Shown here: one piece after another, positions 24,844 to 33,497 of the stretch
How the letters are laid out: each line of letters starts with the position of its first letter
Numbering within the stretch: the first letter of the stretch is position 1
Source of the DNA: an uncultured Bacteroidaceae bacterium
GTDB taxonomy: Bacteria > Bacteroidota > Bacteroidia > Bacteroidales > Bacteroidaceae
DNA length: 64,000 nt
Assembly (NCBI GenBank): GCA_905233465.1
Contig: CAJOEI010000001.1
Coordinates: 62,001-126,000 of the forward strand
Reading direction: 5' to 3'
The notes under the pieces: model-generated
Databases searched by the model: none
The model's input: the letters and a program-made list of their open reading frames with translations, nothing else
What the model was told of the DNA's origin: nothing
Program-made: the position numbers and the translations under genes

Positions 24844-26691
24844 TCACGCCTGTTGCATATCACGCAGACGCTTGTAGTAGCCGTCCAGAGCCATGAGCTG
24901 CTCGTGTGAGCCGTGTTCCACGATGTGGCCCTCGTGGAGAACATATATCTCGTCGGCGTTGCGAATGGTGGAGAGCCGATGTGCTATGGCGATTGTTGTG
25001 CGCGAACGCATGAGGCGCTCCAGCGCTTCCTGCACCAGTCTCTCGCTCTCTGTGTCGAGAGCGCTGGTGGCTTCGTCGAGAATGAGGATAGGCGGGTTCT
25101 TCAATATTGCCCGGGCAATGGAGATGCGCTGACGCTGTCCACCGCTGAGCAGGCATCCGCGATCGCCAACATAGGTTTCGTAGCCGTGTTCTGTCGCCAT
25201 GATGAAGTCATGGGCATTGGCTATCTTGGCTGCTTCAATGATTTGCTCCATTGTGGCTTCGGGCGCACCGAAGGCAATATTCGCACGGAAGGTGTCGTTG
25301 AAGAGGATGGCTTCCTGATTGACGTTGCCTATGATGGAACGCAGGTCATGCAGTCGCACGTCCCGCACGTCAACGCCGTCGATGGTTATGCTGCCGCTGC
25401 TGACATCGTGGTAGCGGGGAATCAAGTCCACGAGCGTCGATTTGCCTGAACCGGACTGCCCGACAAGTGCCACCGTGCGGCCGCGCGGCACCTTGAGGCT
25501 GATGCCGTGAATCACCTCAGCAGCACTGTTGGAGTAGGTGAAATACACATCGTGGAACTCTATGCCCTGTTGCATTGTTGGCATGGGCTTTGGTTGTTCC
25601 GGGTCACGCAGCGGGTTCTCGGCATTGAGAATTTTGTCGATGCGCTCCATTGAGGCGAGCCCTTTGGGTATGGCATAGCTTGCCTTGGAGAGTTCCTTCA
25701 GCGGGTTTATGACGCTGTAGAGGATGACCATGTAGAAGATGAACGTGGGAGCGTCTATCGGTGAGTGGTCGGAGAATATCAGTGTGCCTCCGAACCACAA
25801 CACCACCACAATGATGCACGTCCCGAGGAACTCGCTCATGGGATGTGCCAGACTCTGGCGTATGGCCACACGGATGGCGGCATCACGATATTCGTTGCTG
25901 GCGCGGCGGAAGCGCTGCAGGATCTTGTCTTCGGCGATAAATGCCTTGATGATGCGCAGCCCACCCAGCATCTCATCGAGCTGCGACATAGTGTCGGACA
26001 GACGTTGCTGGGCCGTGAGGCTCTGTGCCTTGAGCTTGCGGCCTACGGCACCCATAGCCCATCCCAGAGCTGGTATGGTCACGAGGGTGAACAGCGTCAG
26101 CTCCCACGAGACTATCACCAGTGTGGCGAAGTAGAAGACGATGAGGATGGGGTTCTTGATGAGCATATCCAGCGACGATGTCACGCTGGTTTCCACCTCC
26201 TGCACATCACCGCTCATGCGGGCTATGATGTCGCCGCGTCGTTCTTGACTTACGAATGCCAGCGGCAGATGCAGCACTTTGTCGAAGACCATCACGCGGA
26301 TGTCGCGCACGATGCCTGTGCGCAGAGGCACAATGACGGCCGATGACATGAAGTAGCAAGCAGTCTTGAGGAATGTGGCCACAGCCAGGAAGCATCCTAT
26401 GAGCAGCAGCGTCGTCTGATGACCGAAGCGGGCGATGAGTACGGTGGTGTAGTAATATAGGTTGTTGATGGCGATGTCCTTGATGCCATCCCACTGCCAA
26501 GGCTGAAAGGTGTAGGCCTCAGTGTCCATGCCAAAGAGCATGTTCAGCATGGGCATTATGCTCATGAAAGAGAACACGTTCAGCACGGCCGACAGCAGGT
26601 TGGCCGCTACGGCGATAACCATATAACGTTTATATGGCATTGCGAAGCGTCGCAGCACTTCTATGAAAGACGAGAACGAACCTTTGGTCAT
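24844..26691 (-). CDS. ABC exporter, MsbA-like (fused permease and ATPase)
   Basis: A 615-residue half-transporter: six membrane helices in the N-terminal ~340 residues, then an ATPase domain with Walker A GQSGSGKS, signature LLSGGQRQR, Walker B ILILDEATSALD and the H-loop IAIAHRL. The fold and length match lipid A/lipid exporters (MsbA) and related multidrug exporters; MsbA is a likely role given its single-gene form. The ATG at 26691 was chosen because the longer frame would overlap the RNase H gene. RNase H lies just upstream, argS further on, all on the minus strand, suggesting one transcript. Confidence 0.87.
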   Translation of the reverse strand: MTKGSFSSFIEVLRRFAMPYKRYMVIAVAANLLSAVLNVFSFMSIMPMLNMLFGMDTEAYTFQPWQWDGIKDIAINNLYYYTTVLIARFGHQTTLLLIGCFLAVATFLKTACYFMSSAVIVPLRTGIVRDIRVMVFDKVLHLPLAFVSQERRGDIIARMSGDVQEVETSVTSSLDMLIKNPILIVFYFATLVIVSWELTLFTLVTIPALGWAMGAVGRKLKAQSLTAQQRLSDTMSQLDEMLGGLRIIKAFIAEDKILQRFRRASNEYRDAAIRVAIRQSLAHPMSEFLGTCIIVVVLWFGGTLIFSDHSPIDAPTFIFYMVILYSVINPLKELSKASYAIPKGLASMERIDKILNAENPLRDPEQPKPMPTMQQGIEFHDVYFTYSNSAAEVIHGISLKVPRGRTVALVGQSGSGKSTLVDLIPRYHDVSSGSITIDGVDVRDVRLHDLRSIIGNVNQEAILFNDTFRANIAFGAPEATMEQIIEAAKIANAHDFIMATEHGYETYVGDRGCLLSGGQRQRISIARAILKNPPILILDEATSALDTESERLVQEALERLMRSRTTIAIAHRLSTIRNADEIYVLHEGHIVEHGSHEQLMALDGYYKRLRDMQQA

Positions 26692-26737
26692 CCGGGAAAT
26701 GAAGAATGAGGTATGTGGATGTTTATCAGTGTGAAAG

Positions 26738-27199
26738 CTATTTTCTTCCGAAGTCAGCAGGTATCTCTCCCCATGCATCGGTGTCCCACTTCACGAGTGG
26801 CACGGTGATGCCGTTGGCGCGCAGCCATGCTTCGGCTCGTGCCACGAGGTTCAGCAGCGGGGCGTTCTGTGGCGTGGGTGCCAGCGTGGTCTTGGCTTTG
26901 CGCTTCTGCACCCAGATGATGGCCGTGCGGCTGTCGCTGTACACAGGCATTGTGATGCCTTTCTGCTTCATCAGCGCCATAGCGTGTACGATGGCCAGGA
27001 ACTCGCCGATGTTGTTTGTGCCGTGGACGGGGCCGTAGTGAAACACCTGCTGTCCGGTCTTGAGATAAATACCTCTATATTCCATCGGACCCGGGTTGCC
27101 GCAGCATGATGCGTCAACGGCGATAGCCTCGGCCGGTACTTCCATCGGCAACGGCAGCACTGTGTCGTGGCGGTAGTCAGGAGGATTAACCAAATTCAC
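26738..27199 (-). CDS. Ribonuclease HI family protein
   Basis: The 153-residue protein cuts RNA in RNA-DNA hybrids. The four acidic catalytic positions can be seen: VDASCCGNPG, NNIGEFLAI, VYSDSRTAI and the last Asp in KWDTDAWGEIPADFG. It lacks the N-terminal viroplasmin domain that some Bacteroidetes RNases H carry. The frame starts with a GTG at 27199; an ATG at 27145, just before the first strand, is an alternative start. It is 50 bases downstream of argS, with a short AAATCGT-type repeat in the gap. Confidence 0.85.
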   Translation of the reverse strand: MNLVNPPDYRHDTVLPLPMEVPAEAIAVDASCCGNPGPMEYRGIYLKTGQQVFHYGPVHGTNNIGEFLAIVHAMALMKQKGITMPVYSDSRTAIIWVQKRKAKTTLAPTPQNAPLLNLVARAEAWLRANGITVPLVKWDTDAWGEIPADFGRK

Positions 27200-27204
27200 T
27201 AATT

Positions 27205-27246
27205 TATCGTAAATTGTAAAATCGTGAAATTGTCAAATCGTCAAAT
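27205..27246. repeat. AAATTGT/AAATCGT tandem repeat
   Basis: Units like AAATTGTA, AAATCGTG, AAATTGTC and AAATCGTC are repeated about five times in the gap between argS and the RNase H gene. The same repeat type occurs before aroK. Confidence 0.6.
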
Positions 27247-27250
27247 GAAA

Positions 27251-29062
27251 TCACATTCTTTCGGGCACTTCGATGCCGAGTAGTCCCATGCCGATGCGTA
27301 TGACTTTGGCCACGCATTCGCATAGTGTGAGGCGCATTGCCCTGACGTTGGCGTCCGGCTCCTTCAGAATCTGGAAGTCATGATAGAATCCGTTGAACTC
27401 CTTTGCCAGATCGTAGCAATAGTTGGCTATTACGCTGACGTTGTAGTCCGTGCCAGCCTGTCGCACGGCGTTGCCAAAGGCTGCCAGCTGCTGGATGAGT
27501 GCTATCTCCTTTGTGGACAATGCACACTGTGCGATGTCTGTCGAGGCTTGGCCTTGTGCCTTGCGTAGTATGCTCCTTATGCGTGCGTATGTATATTGGA
27601 TGAATGGGCCTGTGTTGCCGTTGAAGTCTATACTCTCTTCAGGGTTGAATAGCATGTTCTTGCGGGCATCCACCTTGAGAATGAAGTATTTGAGTGCTCC
27701 CAGACCCACTATGCGTGCAATCTCTGCAGCCTCCTCCTCGCTGATGTCCTCGAGTTTGTTCACTTTGTCCTGGCTCATCACGCGGGCGTCCTCTATCATC
27801 TTTGCTATGAGTTCGTCGGCATCCACCACAGTCCCCTCGCGCGACTTCATCTTGCCGTTGGGCAGCTCCACCATGCCGTAGGAGAAGTGCACAAGGTCTT
27901 TGCCCCATCGGAAGCCGAGTTTGTCAAGCAATATGCTCAGCACCTGGAAGTGGTAGTTCTGCTCATTGCCTACGACGTATATCATCTTGTCGATGGGATA
28001 GTCCTGGAAACGCAGCTTGGCCGTGCCGATGTCCTGTGTCATATATACGCTGGTGCCGTCGGAGCGCAGCAGCAGTTTCTCGTCGAGGCCTTCCTTGGTG
28101 AGGTCGGCCCACACGCTGCCGTCCGGTCGGCGATAGAAGATGCCCTTTTCGAGGCCCTCATCCACCTTCTCCTTGCCCTCGAGGTAAGTCTGGCTCTCGT
28201 AGTAGATCTTGTCGAAGCCCACGCCCAGTGCGCGATAGGTCTCGTCGAAGCCTGCATAGACCCAGTCGTTCATGCGCTTCCACAGGGCGCGCACCTCGGG
28301 GTCGTTCTGCTCCCATCGCACGAGCATAGCGCGGGCTTCCTGCATCAACGGGCTTTCTTTCTCGGCACGTTCCTTGGCAGCCTCCTCGTCCATCCCCTCG
28401 GCTATGAACTTGCTGGTCAGCTCCTTGAGTTCCTCGCGGTAGTGCTTGTCAAAGCTGACATAGTAGTCGCCGATGAGGTGGTCGCCTTTCTTGCCGGTGC
28501 TTTCCGGTGTCTCTCCGTTGCCCCATTTCAGCCATGCGAGCATGGATTTGCAGATATGTATGCCTCGGTCGTTGACGATATTTGTCTTCACCACGCGGTT
28601 GCCGTTGGCCTGCATCACCTGTGCCAGCGCCCATCCCAGCAGGTTGTTGCGCACGTGTCCCAGATGCAGGGGCTTGTTGGTGTTGGGGCTTGAATATTCT
28701 ATCATCACCAGTGGCGAGTCGTCGTTGGCCATCTTCAGGCCCCAGTTCTGGTCCTGTCGGATGTCACTCAGCAGCGATAGCCAGCAGGCGTCAGCGATGA
28801 CCATATTGAGGAAGCCCTTGATGACGTTGAAGCGTGCCACAACGTCGGGCACGTTGTCCACGAGATATTGTCCAATCTCCTGTGCTGTGTCCTCTGGGCG
28901 CTTGCGGCTTATCTTTAGGAACGGGAATACGACGAGTGTGAGGTGGCCCTCGAAATCCTTCTTTGTTGTTTCAAGCTGTACCATTTTTGCCGGTACATCT
29001 TGCCCATACAGTTCTCTTATTGCGGTGATGATGACCTCTGTCAGTTTCTGCTCAATCTGCAT
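27251..29062 (-). CDS. argS: Arginyl-tRNA synthetase
   Basis: The 603-residue class I synthetase charges tRNA-Arg. The HIGH-type motif is PNTNKPLHLGHVRNN, the KMSKS-type motif is GKMKSREG, an N-terminal Arg-tRNA-specific additional domain precedes them, and the C-terminal DALR anticodon domain ends with IGMGLLGIEVPERM. The ATG at 29062 was preferred because a consensus promoter lies at 29093-29100 and the longer frame would begin in it. The tRNA-Arg(CCT) at 4.5 kb is one of its substrates. Confidence 0.96.
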   Translation of the reverse strand: MQIEQKLTEVIITAIRELYGQDVPAKMVQLETTKKDFEGHLTLVVFPFLKISRKRPEDTAQEIGQYLVDNVPDVVARFNVIKGFLNMVIADACWLSLLSDIRQDQNWGLKMANDDSPLVMIEYSSPNTNKPLHLGHVRNNLLGWALAQVMQANGNRVVKTNIVNDRGIHICKSMLAWLKWGNGETPESTGKKGDHLIGDYYVSFDKHYREELKELTSKFIAEGMDEEAAKERAEKESPLMQEARAMLVRWEQNDPEVRALWKRMNDWVYAGFDETYRALGVGFDKIYYESQTYLEGKEKVDEGLEKGIFYRRPDGSVWADLTKEGLDEKLLLRSDGTSVYMTQDIGTAKLRFQDYPIDKMIYVVGNEQNYHFQVLSILLDKLGFRWGKDLVHFSYGMVELPNGKMKSREGTVVDADELIAKMIEDARVMSQDKVNKLEDISEEEAAEIARIVGLGALKYFILKVDARKNMLFNPEESIDFNGNTGPFIQYTYARIRSILRKAQGQASTDIAQCALSTKEIALIQQLAAFGNAVRQAGTDYNVSVIANYCYDLAKEFNGFYHDFQILKEPDANVRAMRLTLCECVAKVIRIGMGLLGIEVPERM

Positions 29063-29092
29063 ATCTGTTTGTTTTTCTTTTGGATTTGGGTG

Positions 29093-29100
29093 CAAAGGTA
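29093..29100 (-). promoter_or_regulatory. argS promoter -7 box
   Basis: TACCTTTG on the minus strand, about 30 bases upstream of the argS ATG. Confidence 0.6.
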
Positions 29101-29173
29101 GCAAAAAGTTGAGAGTTGTGAGTTGAAATACGAAAGTTTTTGCTTATTTTGCGCATTTTTGGACACAAAAGAA

Positions 29174-29195
29174 GCCGTCCTGATAGCAGGACGGC
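29174..29195 (-). terminator. HU gene terminator
   Basis: GCCGTCCTG (29174-29182) pairs with CAGGACGGC (29187-29195) over a four-base loop; on the minus strand TTCTTTTG follows. It ends the HU transcript about 50 bases after its stop. Confidence 0.82.
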
Positions 29196-29241
29196 CTTGA
29201 ATGTCGTTGTCATGCTGCTGGTGAGCAGCCATGAACTTTGT

Positions 29242-29511
29242 TTAGAGAGCAGCTTCGAGCTCAGCGCCAGCCTTGAACTTGGCCTGCTTCTTAGCAGCAA
29301 TCTTAATCTTCTGCTGTGTGCGGGGGTTGATGCCTTCGCGAGCGGCACGTTTAGCAACAGAGAATGTGCCGAAGCCAATGAGTGAAACCTTGTCACCAGC
29401 CTTGAGAGCCTCGGTGATGGATGCGATCGTTGCGTCGATAGCCTTCTTGGCATCAACTTTCGTCAGGCCGGCTTTAGCGGCGATGGCGCTTACAAGTTCT
29501 GTCTTGTTCAT
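29242..29511 (-). CDS. HU family DNA-binding protein
   Basis: A 89-residue histone-like protein with the N-terminal MNKTELVSAIAAKAGLTK, the GFGTFSVAKRAAREGINPRT arm region and the LIGFG turn, matching HU. HU dimers bend and compact DNA. The C-terminus KAGAELEAAL is slightly longer than E. coli HU. The gene is monocistronic with a consensus promoter and a strong terminator. Bacteroidetes usually carry several HU paralogues, so a symbol is not given. Confidence 0.95.
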   Translation of the reverse strand: MNKTELVSAIAAKAGLTKVDAKKAIDATIASITEALKAGDKVSLIGFGTFSVAKRAAREGINPRTQQKIKIAAKKQAKFKAGAELEAAL

Positions 29512-29556
29512 ACAAAAATATAGTTAAAAGGTGAGAAAAATGCACATTTGATGTCG

Positions 29557-29587
29557 CAAATTTAGGCAAAGTTCATGTTACGGCAAA
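29557..29587 (-). promoter_or_regulatory. HU gene promoter (both boxes)
   Basis: On the minus strand TTTG (29587-29584), exactly 19 bases, then TAAATTTG (29564-29557). Sequence and spacing fit the consensus fully; the ATG is 45 bases further. Confidence 0.78.
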
Positions 29588-29659
29588 GTTTTTGAGTGAA
29601 AAAGATGCAATTTTACTAAAAAAAAGCACTAAAACACCCATTTGTAGCTGCAAAATCAC

Positions 29660-29667
29660 TACTTTTG
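29660..29667 (+). promoter_or_regulatory. Rhomboid gene promoter -7 box
   Basis: TACTTTTG lies 24 bases before the ATG at 29691 and sets that start over the longer frame beginning at 29592. Confidence 0.6.
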
Positions 29668-29690
29668 CCCCACAAAAACGCACTTATCCT

Positions 29691-30674
29691 ATGAATATGC
29701 CTCCCGTAACGAAGAACATCATCATCATCAATATCCTGATGTTGTTGGCAAAGGTCGTAGCCGTGCGCTACGGTCTGGACTTCGACGACTTGTTGGGCCT
29801 CCATTTCTTCCTGGCATCGGATTTCAGACTATACCAGTTCTTCACCTATATGTTTGTCCACGGCAATCTCTCGCACCTATTTTTTAATATGTTTGCCGTG
29901 TGGATGTTTGGTCGCATCATGGAGCAGGTGATGGGCTCGCGCCGTTTCCTGTTCTACTACATCGTCTGCGGCGTGGGTGCAGGTCTGATTCAGGAGGGCG
30001 CACAATATGCCGAGTATCTCTACAACGGTTATGATGCCTACGAGAGCGTCAATCTCGATGGCATGCTGATGCCTATGTCCACCTTCCTCAACCGCTGGAC
30101 TACGGTGGGAGCCTCGGGTGCCGTATATGGCATCCTGCTCAGCTTCGGCATGACTTTCCCCGAGGAGCGTATGTTTATCATCCCGTTCCCGTTCCCCATC
30201 AAGGCAAAATGGTTTGTCTTGGGCTATGCGGTGATAGAGCTGATGAGCGCCATGAGCGGTCGCGCGGACAATGTTGCCCACATGGCTCATCTTGGCGGTA
30301 TGCTCTTTGGCTGGCTGCTGCTGCACCACTGGCGCAAGGGCGGCGGTCTGGGTGGCGGCCGTTTCTTTGGCGGCGGTCTTGGCGGCGACAGCTATGGCGG
30401 CGGCAACTACTACACTCGTTATGAGGATGTAACCAACGCCGAACCCGCGCATCCCAGCGTGTGGCAACGCATGAAGCAGTGGTGGGCCCAGCGTCGTAAG
30501 CCCAAGATGCACGTTCACACTGGCACTAAGCATGCCGACGACATGCAATGGCGCCAGCAGAAGCAGCAGCGCGAGGCTGAGGTGGACCGCATCTTGCAGA
30601 AGGTGAAGCAGGGTGGCTACCAGAGTCTCACCGAAGAGGAGAAACGCACCCTGTTCGATGCCAGCCAGAAATGA
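29691..30674 (+). CDS. Rhomboid-family intramembrane serine protease
   Basis: A 327-residue protein with six membrane helices in its first ~210 residues. The catalytic Ser is in GASGAVYGIL and the His in NVAHMAHLGGMLFGW; the upstream HGNLSHLFFNMFAVWMFG matches the family HxxxNM element. After the last helix comes a Gly/Arg-rich flexible linker (GGGLGGGRFFGGGLGG) and a charged cytoplasmic tail with a short helical ending, as in many Bacteroidetes rhomboids. The stop overlaps the ATG of the HAD gene, so the two are co-translated. Substrates are unknown. Confidence 0.9.
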   Translation: MNMPPVTKNIIIINILMLLAKVVAVRYGLDFDDLLGLHFFLASDFRLYQFFTYMFVHGNLSHLFFNMFAVWMFGRIMEQVMGSRRFLFYYIVCGVGAGLIQEGAQYAEYLYNGYDAYESVNLDGMLMPMSTFLNRWTTVGASGAVYGILLSFGMTFPEERMFIIPFPFPIKAKWFVLGYAVIELMSAMSGRADNVAHMAHLGGMLFGWLLLHHWRKGGGLGGGRFFGGGLGGDSYGGGNYYTRYEDVTNAEPAHPSVWQRMKQWWAQRRKPKMHVHTGTKHADDMQWRQQKQQREAEVDRILQKVKQGGYQSLTEEEKRTLFDASQK

Positions 30675-31372
30675 TGCCAGTCCGTGACTTGTTTATAGAT
30701 TTCGACGACACGCTGTATGACACCTACGGCAATGCCGTCATAGCGCTGCGCGAGACGTTCGAGGCCTTCCACCTCGAACGCTATTTCGATGACCCGCAGC
30801 AGTTTTATGATGCCTATTGGGCTGCCAACATCGACCTGTGGTCGCAGTATTCACGGGGCGAGATTACCCGGCCGTATCTTATTGTCGAACGCTTCCGCCG
30901 TCCGCTGAGCACAGGCCGCGACATCGATGTGACCAAGCAGCTTTGTTTAGACATCAGCGACAGATTCCTTGACTACTGCGCCAGCAAGCCCGGCGTGGTC
31001 GATGGTGCTCACGAGCTGATGGACTATCTGCGTGCCAAGGGCTATCGCATGCACATGTGCAGCAACGGGTTCCATGAAGTGCAATACAGGAAGCTCGAGG
31101 CCTGCGGGCTGAAGGACTATTTCGACACCATCATCCTCAGCGAGGATGCGGGTGCCAACAAACCGTCCGCGCAGTTCTTCGACTATGCCCTGCAGCAGAG
31201 TGGGGCACAGCGCGAGACAACCATGATGATTGGCGACAATATGCAGACGGACATCATCGGGGCCCACGATGCCGGCTTCCGCACCATCCTCTTCAACCGC
31301 TGGCAAGTGGAGCCATCCACCATCCCAACCTACACCGTCGACATTTTGCGACAGATAATGGACATCCTGTAG
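30671..31372 (+). CDS. HAD hydrolase, YjjG-type nucleotide phosphatase
   Basis: A 233-residue HAD phosphatase with an alpha-helical cap. Motif I is FIDFDDTLYD, motif II CSNGF, the Lys is in GANKPSAQFF and motif IV is IGDNMQTDI. These, with the cap sequence following motif I, match the YjjG family of noncanonical pyrimidine nucleotide 5'-phosphatases. The first ATG overlaps the rhomboid stop by four bases (ATGATG), so either ATG could be used. No operon partner follows. Confidence 0.86.
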   Translation: MMPVRDLFIDFDDTLYDTYGNAVIALRETFEAFHLERYFDDPQQFYDAYWAANIDLWSQYSRGEITRPYLIVERFRRPLSTGRDIDVTKQLCLDISDRFLDYCASKPGVVDGAHELMDYLRAKGYRMHMCSNGFHEVQYRKLEACGLKDYFDTIILSEDAGANKPSAQFFDYALQQSGAQRETTMMIGDNMQTDIIGAHDAGFRTILFNRWQVEPSTIPTYTVDILRQIMDIL

Positions 31373-31469
31373 TTTGGTTAGCAGTCCGTTATGGTTGAGG
31401 ATGGATAACTGTGGCCCTTTCCCGACATAAAAATCGTTATTATTTCCTAACAATCCACAATTGATGACG

Positions 31470-31496
31470 CTCTGTCATGACAGAGTGCTATATTTG
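31470..31496 (+). promoter_or_regulatory. Palindromic operator-like site and -7 box before lipoprotein gene
   Basis: CTCTGTCATGACAGAG (31470-31485) is a perfect 16-base palindrome that ends three bases before TATATTTG (31489-31496), a TAnnTTTG box. A protein dimer bound here would block RNA polymerase. No regulator candidate lies adjacent. Confidence 0.5.
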
Positions 31497-31562
31497 TATG
31501 CCCAATGCGCACAGCATTCATTGTGTAAACAACCATAATTACTAACTCAAATAAGAAACGTT

Positions 31563-32609
31563 ATGAAAAAGTTCTTTATCCCTACACTGATGCTCATTGC
31601 TGCATCAATGTGCCTCTACATCTCTTGCTCCAGCGACGACGACGGCCCGTCGCAGGACAAGTTCTCAGAGGAGTTCTTCTCCATTGACAATGGCGTATTC
31701 CACAGCGGCGCTATGCCAGAGTCCACCAGTGAGGACGTCATCACGGGTATTGAAGTCAACGACCGCGCCCTCACCGGCGGCTCCAACTTCATCTCCATCA
31801 CGTCCGAGACACAATACGACCGCTTCTTTGTGGGCATCGAGGGTCAAAACGGATATGTCGAGGTTCAGCCCGAGGAGCAGGAAATCAGCCGCAATGTGAA
31901 ATACTACTACAACATCCCCATCACCTATGGCTCAGCCTTCTCTGCAGACATGACCATGCTGATCAAGGCCCGCAAAAAGGATGGTGAAATCACCCAGGCA
32001 TACTCTCAGACGATTAAGTTCATCGAGAGCATGGAGGGCGAGCTGACCATCAACCTCACTTTCGACCAGAAAAAGGACCTCGACCTGCACCTGATCACGC
32101 CCAGCGGCAATGAAATCAGCTGGGAGAATCGCACTTGGACATTCACTGATGAGGACGGCAACACTGTGGAGTATGGTCTTGACCACGACTCCAATCCTGC
32201 TTGCTACATCGACGGCCTCAACAACGAGAACATCGTCATTCCCGAGGCTGCCATCGAGCCGGGTGAATACAGGGTCTATTTGGAGATGTACAAGAACTGC
32301 GACCGCAGCATAGGCACCGATCTGCACTGGCGTCTGTCCGTGAGATACAAGGGCGGCTTTGTCACCAACACTATGACCATGCCTACGGCAAGCGAGAACT
32401 ATATTTCTTTCCAGGACGGAGCTACAACCGTGGAGGGCAGCAACCCCGCATGGGGCGAATATCCCTACAACCACGCAGGCAGCACACAGAAGTATGTTAT
32501 GTACTTCACTGTGAAGAACGGCAGCCGTGCTGCTGCGCCCAAGTCCGTCTGCAACTATGTCCTCTCCCCGATGGACGAGTTCAAGAAGTCAGTCCGCTTC
32601 GAGGACTAA
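31563..32609 (+). CDS. Lipoprotein with DUF2135/YfaP-like C-terminal domain
   Basis: A 348-residue secreted lipoprotein. The signal peptide ends with the lipobox YISC, followed by SSDDDG, an acidic stretch typical for exported Bacteroidetes lipoproteins. Residues ~30-155 form a beta-rich domain, and from about 160 comes a segment DLDLHLITPSGNEISW, later DSNPACYIDGLNNENIV and GEYRVYLEMYKNC, which resembles the calcium-site DUF2135 domains (DxDLH, DNxxG). The promoter carries an operator-like palindrome. It may bind a surface glycan or matrix, which is inference. Confidence 0.78.
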   Translation: MKKFFIPTLMLIAASMCLYISCSSDDDGPSQDKFSEEFFSIDNGVFHSGAMPESTSEDVITGIEVNDRALTGGSNFISITSETQYDRFFVGIEGQNGYVEVQPEEQEISRNVKYYYNIPITYGSAFSADMTMLIKARKKDGEITQAYSQTIKFIESMEGELTINLTFDQKKDLDLHLITPSGNEISWENRTWTFTDEDGNTVEYGLDHDSNPACYIDGLNNENIVIPEAAIEPGEYRVYLEMYKNCDRSIGTDLHWRLSVRYKGGFVTNTMTMPTASENYISFQDGATTVEGSNPAWGEYPYNHAGSTQKYVMYFTVKNGSRAAAPKSVCNYVLSPMDEFKKSVRFED

Positions 32610-32625
32610 GCATACATAATCTATG

Positions 32626-32698
32626 CTCAACGAATTATACGAATTTCACGAATTTTATTAGCACCTCAACATTCGTCCGATTCGTATAATTCGTTGAG
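32626..32698. repeat. 19-bp inverted repeat after lipoprotein gene
   Basis: A perfect 19-bp inverted repeat, from CTCAACGAATT at 32626-32644 to AATTCGTTGAG at 32680-32698, encloses a 35-base loop that has a further GAATTT repetition. It could act as a terminator-like stem or a remnant of a small mobile element. Confidence 0.65.
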
Positions 32699-32710
32699 GA
32701 TAAGTAAAAA

Positions 32711-32735
32711 GGAGGCCGTGTGCACAGCCTCCTTT
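32711..32735 (+). terminator. Intrinsic terminator
   Basis: GGAGGC pairs with GCCTCC around a 10-base loop, with A5 before and TTT after, and lies about 100 bases after the lipoprotein stop. It probably closes that transcript. Confidence 0.7.
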
Positions 32736-32999
32736 GTCGTATGTAATGCTCGTGTTCAGCGTCCGAAGTTAGGCCTTATCGATGTCAGGAAAAAATTTCC
32801 CTCACATCCCTTTATCCCTTTTTGGAACTGCAACGCTGCAACGACGGCCGTATGGTAGGTCAACTGTTCCTTGATTTCTGGCTGAAAAAGTGGCACATGT
32901 GCCAACTTTTCCTGTTTTCATCTTAATTATATGTTTTTTGTTTGTCAATTCAAGGGTAATATGTACTTTTGCAGCGAAAAACTATAAAAAGAGGAAGTT
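32736..32999. other. Spacer upstream of the toxin-antitoxin remnant
   Basis: No gene is visible. A 14-base perfect palindrome, TGGCACATGTGCCA (32891-32904), is flanked by AAAAG and CTTTT, so it can fold as a short hairpin with a T-rich tail. The promoter for the antitoxin gene (32941-32971) closes the spacer. Confidence 0.5.
32941..32971 (+). promoter_or_regulatory. Antitoxin promoter
   Basis: TTTG (32941-32944), 19 bases, TACTTTTG (32964-32971): a full consensus match. The start codon follows at 33000. Confidence 0.75.
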
Positions 33000-33239
33000 A
33001 TGACTGCACTACAACTCAATGCGGAACTCTTTCGTGAATTGAGCATCATTGCTGAAGATGAAACTTTGATGCAGAAAGCATTAAAGTATCTCAAGAAACT
33101 CACAGCCAAGAAACAGACTATGGATGAGACAGATTACATCATGTCCTCACCCGCCATGGTTGAGATTCTTCGCCAAGGAGACAAGGAAATAGCGGAGGGC
33201 AATTTTGAACCTATTGCCATTGATGATATATGGAAGTAG
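33000..33239 (+). CDS. Antitoxin-like protein (YoeB partner)
   Basis: A 79-residue protein. The middle is a charged helix (KALKYLKKLTAKK), and the end MVEILRQGDKEIAEGNFEPIAIDDIWK resembles the toxin-wrapping tail of small antitoxins in YoeB and RelE loci. The end of the gene overlaps the start of a yoeB-type frame by ten bases, the usual coupling in toxin-antitoxin operons. The promoter is strong. I cannot place it in a named antitoxin family with confidence. Confidence 0.75.
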   Translation: MTALQLNAELFRELSIIAEDETLMQKALKYLKKLTAKKQTMDETDYIMSSPAMVEILRQGDKEIAEGNFEPIAIDDIWK

Positions 33240-33496
33240 TTCTGCTTAAACAAGCAAAAGAGGATAGGGATTATTAGAAAAGCACGGGTAATGAGCGTAT
33301 CCTCAAGCGCATTACAGCGCTGCTGAAAGATATCGAACAGCATCCGTTTTCCGGCATCGGCAAGCCGGAACCGCTGAAGGGCGAGAATGGCAAATGGAGT
33401 CGCCGCATTACTGACGAGCATCGCATGGTGTACTCTATCAGTGATGGTCGAATATATATATTCGTATTTTCTCTACGTTACCATTATTCTAAATAG
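33230..33496 (+). pseudogene. yoeB: YoeB toxin pseudogene (nonsense mutation)
   Basis: The frame from ATG at 33230 reads MEVVLLKQAKEDRDY, then a TAG at 33275-33277, then continues in the same frame through ILKRITALLKDIEQHPFSG, GKPEPLKGENGKWSRRI and DEHRMVYSIS to LRYHYSK and a stop at 33494-33496. That is the complete YoeB mRNA interferase pattern of about 88 codons. The TAG occupies a position that is usually Trp (TGG) in YoeB, so one base change inactivated the toxin. The neighbouring antitoxin gene is intact, as expected when a toxin is lost. Confidence 0.88.
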
Positions 33497-33497
33497 C

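Noticed and set aside
26692-26778. Longer N-terminus for the ABC exporter
   Set aside because: It would overlap the end of the RNase H gene by 41 bases and has no membrane-protein character.
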